A stretch of 64,000 bases of DNA from Membranipora membranacea (Eukaryota > Bryozoa > Gymnolaemata > Cheilostomatida > Membraniporidae), in assembly GCA_914767715.1 (NCBI GenBank), contig OU612071.1, forward strand, positions 21,387,681 through 21,451,680. The letters run 5' to 3'. Positions 48,916 through 59,283 of this stretch are shown here, in pieces; position 1 is the first letter of the stretch, and each line of letters begins with the position of its first letter. A program made the position numbers and the translations under genes. The notes beneath the pieces are model-generated. The model had not been told where the DNA came from and did not search any database. It worked only from the letters and a program-made list of their open reading frames with translations.

Positions 48916-49729
48916 CTAATCATATTCCGTTTCTTCCATCGTAATTGCAGATATGCCTAGCTCATCAGCCTGATATGCACTGAACCGTAGTAGGTCTTTG
49001 AGGTTTTTCGTACGATTAAATTTATCAAAGGCTGAAAAAATTGACCTATTTATTTTAAGAAAACGTTTATTCCTGATCCTGGTGGCCTCTCCCACCTTCA
49101 CCAGCTGCACCTGTCTCAAGGCCTCCTTGGCCTCTAAAGCAAGCCTTGCCATGAGCTTCCACGTGTTTGATTTTGCTTTGGTCAGGTCATTCAGCCGTTT
49201 GTGGTAGCCTATGGAAGAATGTTACAACCAAATGACAGTATACAAATTGGCAGTTAATCACAAAATTATTAATACCAACACACCGGCAGATCGTCAGGTC
49301 CTCAGTTACTTCAGCATTGTTAGAAAAAATGCTAAATATTATTATTGTGTTGATCTGGAAGGTGTTCAGTAAAAAATAAACAAATCAAATCATTTTTTGG
49401 AATGAGAAAAAAAAACTTGTAGATAAATACGCAACAAGCATTGTAAACATGCGTTGCATTCCCTTTGATGATCCTTGGATTTTCCCTACCTTCCAAGTCA
49501 TTATTGGTACGTATCTTTCGGCCAAATACTGAAACCTCTGATGGCTTCCATCTCCTTGTCCAAACATTTTCATAATACAACAGCAATTCCTTGGCAGGGG
49601 CTGACTTTGCCATTTCTCTTAGCCAACCTAGTGCTGGAACCACTCCCTCAGGTGGAAGTAGCGCTAGTCCCATTACCATCTGGACAAATTGTTTGGTCTC
49701 GCTATCCTGGCAATATTTCCTGTACCATC
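48916..49729 (-). CDS. MULE-like transposase C-terminal exons, copy 1
   Basis: Exons 49490-49729 and 48916-49208 (minus) join in frame through a GTAGGG..TAG intron. The product reads WYRKYCQDSETKQFVQMVMG, then LPPEGVVPALGWLREMA, YYENVWTRRW, RTNNDLEG joined to YHKRLN across the splice, a Lys/Arg-rich helix (EALRQVQLVKVGEATRIRNK), and an acidic tail to the stop. RTNN-x-x-EG-x-H is the signature after the catalytic region of MULE-type transposases, including animal FLYWCH-associated ones. The catalytic DDE part is absent: the exon starts at an AG acceptor and no upstream exon could be found inside the arm or the unique centre. The frame is intact. It is therefore a truncated gene carried in the inverted arm. 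Confidence 0.65.
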
Positions 49730-50167
49730 CTGTGTTTCAAAATATAGGGGATGTTTAGTTTTAAGCGTGACCAGTTATAACATAATCCGGGCTAGGTGTT
49801 TGATTGATTTTGTACCTGTTGATAACTGCTTTATAACTGGCACAGGCTTATCTATGACCAGAGCAGCATAGATTAGGCCCAGCGACTTAACATATAGGTT
49901 ACAAACCTTTAAGTTTTTGGAAAACTGCATTCTACGATCAGTAATTAGATTTTGGCGTCGTATTTAAATGGGACTACTGGATTGTAAACCAACACTGAGT
50001 ACCAACATTTCCAGTCGATGATGTTGATAGGGTGCTACCATAGATATAAAAACTGTTTTTATGTCTATAGGTGCTACATATAATACTTACATTATTTTAA
50101 TATAATGTTGATTCAAAGAGAGATAAACCTTGCCGTCTATCATAAAAATATAACCTCCTTGTGAAAG

Positions 50168-50705
50168 CATTTTTATTTTAAAGTACAGTTATATGTAACA
50201 GAAATGATAATTTATGTGAAGTTCATCGGAGACATAGTCGACCAGATGTAATATTTCCTGAAACCTGAACACCAACCGCCCAGTCCAAACCCAAACCTAT
50301 AACCTAAACCAATAATTAATTAGATAGAACACATGTATGGTGTGTATACAATAGATGATGGGCTTTTAGAAAGATACTGAATAGTACAATATGTATATAT
50401 GCCTAGTTTCACAATAAATGCTTGCGGCCCACTTGGTATAAGTGAGACAGAAATGGAAAGATCCCGGTCTTCATAGACAGATATATATCAAACATTGAAT
50501 TTCTCAAAGGAATCAAATATACTTTAAAAAATGCTAAAATATTGAAAACTAATCAAATCAAATATGTATTTGATGATTGTAGTTGTTGTTAATTTAGGAT
50601 TTGGCCTCTTATATTGTGAGTCTATTAAGATTACAGGCTAAGAGAGACCAGAGTCCTTAAGTGATTTATTTTGCCTTACTTTGAACCTGATTACCTAAAC
50701 GTAAA
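50168..50705. other. unique centre of the foldback element
   Basis: About 540 bases with no counterpart in the other half and no convincing coding frame. It would form the loop if the arms paired. Confidence 0.6.
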
Positions 50706-51143
50706 CTTTCACAAGGAGGTTATGTTTTTATGATAGACGGCAAGGTTTATCTCTCTTTGAATCAACATTATATTAAAATAATGTAAGTATTATATGTAGC
50801 ACCTATAGACATAAAAACAGTTTTTATATCTATGGTAGCACCCTATCAACATCATCGACTGGAAATGTTGGTACTCAGTGTTGGTTTACAATCCAGTAGT
50901 CCCATTTAAATACGACGCCAAAATCTAATTACTGATCGTAGAATGCAGTTTTCCAAAAACTTAAAGGTTTGTAACCTATATGTTAAGTCGCTGGGCCTAA
51001 TCTATGCTGCTCTGGTCATAGATAAGCCTGTGCCAGTTATAAAGCAGTTATCAACAGGTACAAAATCAATCAAACACCTAGCCCGGATTATGTTATAACT
51101 GGTCACGCTTAAAACTAAACATCCCCTATATTTTGAAACACAG

Positions 51144-51957
51144 GATGGTACAGGAAATATTGCCAGGATAGCGAGACCAAACAATTTGTCCAGATGGTAA
51201 TGGGACTAGCGCTACTTCCACCTGAGGGAGTGGTTCCAGCACTAGGTTGGCTAAGAGAAATGGCAAAGTCAGCCCCTGCCAAGGAATTGCTGTTGTATTA
51301 TGAAAATGTTTGGACAAGGAGATGGAAGCCATCAGAGGTTTCAGTATTTGGCCGAAAGATACGTACCAATAATGACTTGGAAGGTAGGGAAAATCCAAGG
51401 ATCATCAAAGGGAATGCAACGCATGTTTACAATGCTTGTTGCGTATTTATCTACAAGTTTTTTTTTCTCATTCCAAAAAATGATTTGATTTGTTTATTTT
51501 TTACTGAACACCTTCCAGATCAACACAATAATAATATTTAGCATTTTTTCTAACAATGCTGAAGTAACTGAGGACCTGACGATCTGCCGGTGTGTTGGTA
51601 TTAATAATTTTGTGATTAACTGCCAATTTGTATACTGTCATTTGGTTGTAACATTCTTCCATAGGCTACCACAAACGGCTGAATGACCTGACCAAAGCAA
51701 AATCAAACACGTGGAAGCTCATGGCAAGGCTTGCTTTAGAGGCCAAGGAGGCCTTGAGACAGGTGCAGCTGGTGAAGGTGGGAGAGGCCACCAGGATCAG
51801 GAATAAACGTTTTCTTAAAATAAATAGGTCAATTTTTTCAGCCTTTGATAAATTTAATCGTACGAAAAACCTCAAAGACCTACTACGGTTCAGTGCATAT
51901 CAGGCTGATGAGCTAGGCATATCTGCAATTACGATGGAAGAAACGGAATATGATTAG
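51144..51957 (+). CDS. MULE-like transposase C-terminal exons, copy 2
   Basis: Mirror image of copy 1: exons 51144-51383 and 51665-51957 (plus). The translations of the two copies are identical over all the frames compared, so either the duplication is very recent or gene conversion keeps them equal. The same features apply: RTNNDLEG at the first exon end and YHKRLN at the start of the second. The two copies are transcribed outward from the centre. Confidence 0.65.
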
Positions 51958-52234
51958 TTAAACATCACTGCACTGTATGTTTGTCATAGTCTAGTTCAAT
52001 CTTTGTCAATATTTTATTATCCAATCGTTGTTCTGTGAGTGCTCTGATGAAAAATAAACGAAATATACACTGGTGTAAACTACATTGAGAAATGTACTAC
52101 GAAAACAAACACATTCTGCACGTAAGCTAGACACCCTTGCATTTACATAGTATTTTATTGTCCTAAGCCATGTCAACTGTTACATTTATTTCTATCAGGT
52201 TAGAATTTACTTAACTTTGTTGACTTGTTGTTTT

Positions 52235-54120
52235 ACAGAGGTTTCAAGACTTGAAGAACTCAAAAATCATGCTGGGCCAATTTCTTGAAAAGTTTCAAAA
52301 CTTTTTTTTTCACAAAATCTTAAGTTTGTTGACTTAACTCATTTTTTAGAGGTTTTGGGACTTGGAGAACTCAAAAACCAAGATGGGCCGTTTTTTGAAA
52401 AATTTGAAAACTTAAGTTTCTTCTCAAAAACTTAAGTTCGTTGACTTAACTCATTTTTTAGAGGTTTTGGAACTTGGAGAACTCAAAAACCAAGATGGGC
52501 CGTTTTTTGAAAAATTTGAAAACTTAAGTTTCTTCCCAAAAACTTTAGTTCGTTGACTTAACTCATTTTTTAGAGGTTTTGAGACTTGGAGAACTCAAAA
52601 ACCAAGATGGGTCGTTGTTTTGAAAAATTTGAAAACTTAAGTTTTTTTCCAAAAACTTAAGTTCGTTGACTTAACTCCTTTTTTAGAGGTTTTGGGACTT
52701 GGAGAACTCAAAAACCAAGATGGGTCGTTTTTTTGAAAAATTTGAAAACCTAAGTTTTTTCCCAAGAACTTAAGTTCGTTGACTTAACTCATTTTTTAGA
52801 GTTTTTGGGACTTGGATAACTCAAAAACCAAGATCGGCCGTTTTTTTCGCAAAGTTTGAAAACTTAAGTTTTTTCCCAAAAAGTTAATTTTTTTCCCAAA
52901 AACTTAAGTTCGTTGACTTAACTCATTTTTTAGAGGTTTTGAGACTTGGAGATCTCAAAAACCAAGATGGGCCGTTTTTTTGAAAAATTTGAAAACCTAA
53001 GTTTTTTCCCAAAGACTTAAGTTCGTTGACTTAACTCATTTTATAGAGGTTTTGGGACTTGGATAACTCAAAAACCAAGATGGGCCGTTTTTTTGAAAAA
53101 TTTGAAAACTTAATTTTTTTCTCAAAAACTTAAGTTCGTTGACTTAACTCATTTTTTAGAGGTTTTGGGACTTGGATAACTCAAAAACCAAGATGGGTCG
53201 TTTTTTTGAAAAGTTTGAAAACTTAAGTTTTTTCCCAAATACTTAAGTTCGTTGACTTAACTCATTTTTTAGAGGTTTTGAGACTTGGAGAACTCAAAAA
53301 CCAAGATGGGCCGTTTTTTTGAAAAGTTTGAAAACTTAATTTTTTTCCCAAAAACTTAAGTTCGTTGACTTAACTCATTTTTTAGAGGTTTTGGGACTTG
53401 GATAACCCAAAAACCAAGATGGGCCGTTTTTTTCGCAAAGTTTGAAAACTTAAGTTTTTTCCCAAAAAGTTAATTTTTTTCCCAAAAACTTAAGTTCGTT
53501 GACTTAACTCCTTTTTTAGAGGTTTTGGGACTTGGAGAACTCAAAAACCAAGATGGGTCGTTTTTTTGAAAAATTTGAAAACCTAAGTTTTTTCCCAAAG
53601 ACTTAAGTTCGTTGACTTAACTCATTTTATAGAGGTTTTGGGACTTGGATAACTCAAAAACCAAGATGGGCCGTTTTTTTGAAAAATTTGAAAACTTAAT
53701 TTTTTTCCCAAAAACTTAAGTTCGTTGACTTAACTCATTTTTAGAGGTTTTGGGACTTGGATAACTCAAAAACCAAGATGGGTCGTTTTTTTGAAAAGTT
53801 TGAAAACTTAAGTTTTTTCCCAAATACTTAAGTTCGTTGACTTAACTCATTTTTTAGAGGTTTTGAGACTTGGAGAACTCAAAAACCAAGATGGGCCGTT
53901 TTTTTGAAAAGTTTGAAAACTTAATTTTTTTCCCAAAAACTTAAGTTCGTTGACTTAACTCATTTTTTAGAGGTTTTGGGACTTGGATAACTCAAAAACC
54001 AAGATGGGCCATTTTTTTGAAAAGTTTGAAAACTTAAGTTTTTTCCCAAAAACTTAAGTTCGTTGACTTAACTCATTTTTTAGAGTTTTTGGGACTTGGA
54101 GAACTCATAAATCATGCTGG
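52235..54120. repeat. satellite array, right arm of foldback (about 17 units), with higher-order repeat
   Basis: About 17 units of about 112 bases in reverse orientation to the left array. A 136-base variant unit with an additional ttaatttttttcccaaaaac segment and the marker tttcgcaaag occurs near 52845 and again near 53430. Five units form a higher-order period of about 585 bases, which is repeated twice (52809-53394 and 53394-53980). Confidence 0.85.
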
Positions 54121-54371
54121 GCCGTTTTGGGCCGCGGGCCGTTTTGGGCTTCGGGCCGTTTTGGGCCGCGGGCCGTTTTGGGCATTTTCCGACAGGTTTG
54201 GTGGCCTATATAAATAATGATTAATTGGTTATTTTTTGTGCGATGAGGTGTGTAAGTAGTAAACTAAGTGTGTAGCGATAGAAGGTGTCCATTTTTTAAA
54301 GAAAGTCAGACAACAGTCAGGCAATGTCTTGTGCACAAGCTTTAGCTGTATCATTCAATAGGGGTGAGTAG

Positions 54372-54668
54372 ATGAGCGTTGGTGGTGCCTGGGCATGCGA
54401 AATACCGGATAAGCTCAGCTGCAATATTTCAATTCGATGGTTTGTTGTGTGTCCCGCTGGTACTCCAATGGCTGATGGCAAGTCCCAACGTCTTGATCAA
54501 AGCCACTTGGAGTATTATTTTGGCCTTTTAAAGAAAACACTTAATAATAAGATTGTGGTACCTTCGCGTTGCCTTTCACTGGGTGATCTGCATATCACAT
54601 GTGTTATTGTGGATCATTCGATATCCTTAGGCCTCACTCCTTTCCTGGTGGTGGCTGAAACTGTTTAA
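54372..54668 (+). other. conserved coding-like exon, open copy
   Basis: Right-arm counterpart of 24177-24440. It stays open for 98 codons and contains CPAGTPMADGKSQRLDQSHL and CLSLGDLHITCVIVDHSISL. A protein family was not recognised. Because it is open here but interrupted in the other arm, it may be an exon of a gene whose right-arm copy is better preserved. Confidence 0.3.
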
Positions 54669-54974
54669 AACCCTGCAGAGTGTGTGTCATCTAGATTCAG
54701 GAAAGGCCATTCTTTATCAATCACTCAGAGTGGGAGCAGTCGTCAATTAGTTATAGCCATCTATATGAGTAACGAATTGTAAACCCCTTATGATAATTTA
54801 TGAATGTTTGTCATAAATCTCATGAATAGGCCCATAGAATGTTAAATAACAAAGTCTGCTTATATTCAGGACATCATAGGAACCCATTGTGGTTGTCAAA
54901 CAGCAGGAGCTCTGAGTCTGATGATAGTCTGATAGTCTGACAGTTAGATGATGTGTGATTACTTCTCAGATATA

Positions 54975-55560
54975 CTCAGAGGAACAAGGCTGCACAATGA
55001 CAGCAGGTGTGACTAATGGTGATGTTTGAAAACTTACTCATCGTCTAACTTTGTGATGGTGTTAAGAGACAAGTGCATGCTAAGTGCTGAGGTTGATGTC
55101 TGTTACAGCTATCTAATACCTGTAGACCCATATGGTCAGAGATGGGCAAACACCAAAACTGTGGATTTTCAGCCAGCAGGTAAATGTGTAACTCAGAATG
55201 ATGATGCCATTATCTTAGTAAAACTGGAGGTGGCTCTGGCTGTGACTTGTTGACAACCACAGCTGTTAAACTGTGGTCAAGATATCTGCAGCGGCTTAGT
55301 AATAAATGATGGCTTGTTGTGACCTAACCTGTCATACTTGTTATATACTGCCGGTACAGCAGATATTTATTGTGATGATCTGATAATTATCTTATATTTA
55401 CAATGCCGCCCTGTCCTTATTGTTATAATATGTCTGCTGCCTGTCTGCAGATTTAGGAATTATCAGTCATCGTCTCCCCTAAATATCAGCAGCGGCATTT
55501 TCACTGTCAAATTGAGCTTGCAGGTTTTCTTTGGTCAGAGGGCTCAACCAATTTAACAAC
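54975..55560 (+). pseudogene. conserved exon-like blocks (right-arm copy)
   Basis: Counterpart of 23121-23760. It keeps YTQRNKAAQ-type sequence at about 54975-55010, VDVCYSYLIPVDPYGQRWAN at 55080-55182 before a GTAAAT donor, and the hydrophobic block VLIVIICLLPVC at about 55410. A deletion or substitution near 55490 alters the following NIS region. Confidence 0.35.
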
Positions 55561-55920
55561 CACATCTATTCAACTTGACCAATATTATTCTAACTATTAC
55601 CAGCTTCATTATTGTAAAGATTAATTTTTAAACCTTCAATGCAAAATCTTACGTGTTTAGAATTTCTATGGTACAGCAATTTTCATCTTATTATGACATT
55701 GAGTCACCAATTTTCTATATTATCAGTTATTTTGACAAACTAATCTAAATTTAGAAGTTAAATTAAAACATGGGTTTAATCTCAATGACTTGTGAGCCAC
55801 AGCACTCAATTGATGACACAATGTTGTATGGGTCTTGGTGGCAGGGGCTGGTCGGCTTGAAATTCTATGTCTGGGTTGTTTGGGTTCTGGCTGCCTTTGA
55901 TTGGATGGGAGGGGGGGGTC

Positions 55921-56332
55921 TCCAGTTTGGTACTTTTAACCAGCGCCGCATAGGAAAAATGTGCTGAAAAGAGGGTTATCTTGATAACCGCTTATAATAG
56001 GATAAACATTATTTTCGATTCAGAATCTGCAGCATTGAAAACTCATATGGACATCGTTTGGGAAAAAATTTTAGTATTTGGAGAGTCAATTATAGCATTT
56101 TCTACCTGTTTTGCGGACAATTTGGCAGACTTTTTCATGAGTTTCGTCACAAAAATTAAGATTTATCAACATTATCAAGCCTCCAATGATTTGGAAACCC
56201 TGTCTCCCAGGGTTTTCAATGGTGCAGACTCTGAATCCAAACTCATTTTTATCCTAGCATAGGCGGTTTTCAAGATAACCCTCTTTCAGCAGGTTTTTCC
56301 TATGCGGCGTGGGTTAAAAGTACCAAACTGGA
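55921..56332. mobile_element. 412-bp MITE
   Basis: Inverted repeats of about 70 bases with outer end tccagtttggtacttttaac are clear. It is absent from the left arm at the matching place (17640-17810), so it inserted after the duplication. The interior has an open frame of 93 codons without recognisable features. The superfamily is unassigned. Confidence 0.7.
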
Positions 56333-56851
56333 GAGAGGACAACTCCGAATCGAGGCATAAATAAGAGCTCAGAAAACTGTCTATTATCTCTTGTCTTTTC
56401 CCCTGTGCAGGTAGTTAAAGCAATGAACTCCTTCTCCTTCATTGGTTACAGAGCAGACAGTAGAACATGGCATGAGATCAGACGGAGGATAGACTAAGCT
56501 AGTCTGACAGGGCGCAGATGTGTGTTAGACTCACATATATACTCAAAGAAACAAGTCACTGTACAATGACAGGTAGGTGAAAGTGGTTGTTTGCTGTTTG
56601 TCAACTGTGTTTGTGCTGGTGTACCAGTAAACCAGGTGAAAATTTGTTATTGTGAGTAACAGCCTTCCCTTCTAACTCACATCTTAGTAGTAAGAATTTG
56701 TCCACAACAACCCAGCAATGAGTTCATTGGACCCAGCATGGATCATCATTAATCCTGATATCAATAGTCTCTGGATGACATTATAACCATTAACTTTGAT
56801 GGCTGTCCAGACAGCGGCCAATTTGTGGTGAATTACTGCTGAGTTACCAAT

Positions 56852-57470
56852 TATAGTGCCTGCGGTTTTGAGCTACTGGGGGAAAATCATCATCTGGCCA
56901 CCTGCCAATTTTCAATAAATATATAAGCTAATAAGGGATTGTCTCATACATACATGCCTACCTTTGTTGGGCCATCATTCTTTCTGAATTCATCCCAAAG
57001 ACTGATTTCGATTTTTTTTGAAATGTCAAACCTTCAAGCTATACACCATATAATTGTCATTTTTTGCTAGGATACATAGGCTATGATTTATATGGGTTTT
57101 TAAAATGAGTTATATCATATAGATTAACAAACGGCTTGGGTCAGTACACGGACATTTCCTAATTTTGATGACCAGCCATCCATCAATTGTCACATGTAAA
57201 TCTATATTGAAAAACTCATTTTAAAAACCCATATAACTCATAGCCTATTATCCTAGCAAAAAATGACAACATTATGGTGTATAGCTTGAATGTTGGGCAT
57301 TTCAAAAAAGTTGGAAATCAGTCTAAGGGATAAATACAGAATGAATTATGACCTATCAAAGGTAGGTATGTCTGCCTAAAACCTCACATCGTAACTTATA
57401 TAATTATTGAAATTTGCAGGTGGCCAGATTGATGATTTTCCCCCAGCGGATCAAAACCGCAGGCACTATA
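56852..57470. mobile_element. 619-bp MITE with TA flanks
   Basis: The ends read tatagtgcctgcggttttga and its complement. The inverted repeat resumes inside (ggggaaaatcatcatctggc type). A second, inner inverted repeat (about 57010-57130 with 57200-57330) makes the whole element foldable. The left arm has an uninterrupted ccaattaagg here, consistent with insertion at TA. Confidence 0.7.
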
Positions 57471-57477
57471 ACTATCA

Positions 57478-59283
57478 TTGAAGTGTCCCCTCTGTTTATC
57501 CTTACTCTGTGATAAGTTGTTATGGCATGGACAATGTTTGATGGCAGGATACTGATCACGTTTTATATTTCATTGACATATGTTATGTAAAATTCACCGG
57601 GTGTACCCAGTTGTAGTGGTCATATTTAGAAATTAAAAGGTGTTTTGTTTTGGCATTATATGTGTGGGGAATACCTCCTATTCTGTGTAATCTAACTAAT
57701 CTAATCATTAGGGAATTCCAGGTTGAAATTGCATTGTGGGGTTTTGTTGACATGGCAATTAGTTTACCAAGTAAACTTGTAGAGAAGTCTCCTCATATCA
57801 GACAAGCACAAATTGAAAAAATTCAATTGAATTATGTCAAACTTTTTATGGGACTAGGATGATATTATATGGTCTTAAGACCACTGTCTTAGGGCAATTA
57901 CAAACAACATTTTTTGATGTTTCAATTGCCTCTTATGTCATTTTTCGGCTGGATATCTTTTGCATAACACATGAGCAAAGAGTTCAATGAGTGCCTCACT
58001 TTTCAGAAAGAAACCCAACAGTCAGAGTCTGAAAAACTTAGATATGCCAGCTTCGCATTCTTTCCTAACATGCTAATGACATGATATGGGGATATGCGGT
58101 AGCGCTGTCTCTCACCAACCACCTCATGCAATGATAAAACATATTCAATGTAGAACCCAGGACTATAGTCTTGACTTGTGCCAACTGCATCAAACTCTTG
58201 ACTTCCCACTAATAACATATCGATAGTGTGAATATTTGGGATATGCAGTAGTGCTGCGGCTGACCTCTTCAACTGGGTACACACTTTTTTCCTACATCAA
58301 ATTTGTCTCACGCTATCATGTTTTGAGCAGTTTTACGTCTAGGCTGCTTTTTGTTTTGTTCTCGTTGAAATGTAGTGCTGTCGCTAACCACCTTTTATAA
58401 TGATGTGATAGAATATATTGTTATAATCATACATATAGTCGTGTTTCCTGCTGACCATAGTAATCACTTAACATTTCACTTACCTAACCGATTTTGAAGA
58501 AAATTGCAGGTATGCTGCCGCTCTGCCGCTGACATGATTGCTACAACAGGATACACTCTCAATTTTTTAAACTCGTAACATTTCACTTATTATAAGCGAT
58601 TGTGAGAAAAATTGCGATATGCTGCCGCGCTGCCAATCTTCCGCTGACATGATTGCTACGAGTGGGTCCATTTGCCTGCATTCCGAGTGGCTCCCGATCC
58701 ACTGGTCACGCCGCAGCGTGACCAGTGGATCGGGAGCAACAGGCATGCAGGCAATTGGATCAAACTTGTTCTAGGTTACACCCTTATTTCTTGATATTCA
58801 GAACATTGTTATACCCTTGAAACACCTTTTATTTAAACTCTTAATATTTCACTCATTAAAAGCAATTTTCAGAAGAAAAGAGGATATGCTTGATTACCTA
58901 GAACAAGTATGATCCAATTGCCTGCATGCCTGTTGCTCCCGATCCACTGGTCACTTATCCTGATCTAACACAAGCAGACTTCTGCAAGTTTACTTGGTAA
59001 ATAAATTGGCAAGTCAACAAAAGTTCAACAATGCAGTTTCAACCTGGAATTCCCTGAAGAATAGATTAGTAAGATTACACAGAATAGGAGTTATGTCCCC
59101 ACACATATAATGCAAAAACAAAACACCTTTTAATTTCTAAATATGACCACTACAACTGGGTACACCCGGTGAATTTTACAGAAGAAACATCAATGAAGTA
59201 TAATATGCGATCAGTTTCCTGCCATCAAAAATTGTCCGTGCCATTATTTTATAGAGCAGTTACAGCTAGGCTGCTTCTGGCCT
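57478..59283. mobile_element. foldback element of about 1.8 kb, nested inverted repeats
   Basis: An outer inverted repeat of about 280 bases (57508-57790 with 58975-59255) contains caccgggtgtacccagttgt. Between these is an inner inverted pair (about 58716-58779 with 58893-58956) and two to three tandem copies of a 100-120-base unit around aacatttcacttac and atgctgccgc (58470-58890). The left arm lacks it. No coding capacity is seen. Confidence 0.6.
58690..58737. repeat. perfect hairpin, 22-bp arms and 4-nt loop
   Basis: Arms gctcccgatccactggtcacgc, read up to the loop cgca, pair exactly with the following complement. The surrounding sequence also pairs (tgcctgcatt with complement near 58745-58760). 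A collapsed relative, lacking most of the arms, is at 38244-38340, and a half copy is at 58910-58960. Confidence 0.75.

Larger units (their letters stand above)
47668..54184. mobile_element. foldback MULE-type element, about 6.5 kb
   Basis: The whole element is a near-symmetrical inverted repeat centred at about 50436. From outside in, each arm has 4-5 copies of an 18-base unit (cccaaaacggcccgcggc type), a 112-bp satellite array, about 1.5 kb of sequence including the C-terminal exons of a MULE-like transposase, and finally a unique centre (about 50168-50705). The inner arms (48640-50167 and 50706-52235) differ at only a few positions by eye, such as 48746 and 48847. The satellite arrays differ in length (about 0.9 kb left, 1.9 kb right). 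I found no clear target duplication. The corresponding left-arm site near 24590 lacks the element. Confidence 0.8.

Noticed and set aside
47760-54120. CRISPR array
   Set aside because: Units are contiguous satellite monomers without unique spacers, in a eukaryotic transposon.
58690-58737. Helitron 3' hairpin
   Set aside because: A Helitron end needs CTRR about 10 bases after the hairpin. Here the stem is followed by another repeat arm with no CTRR at that distance.
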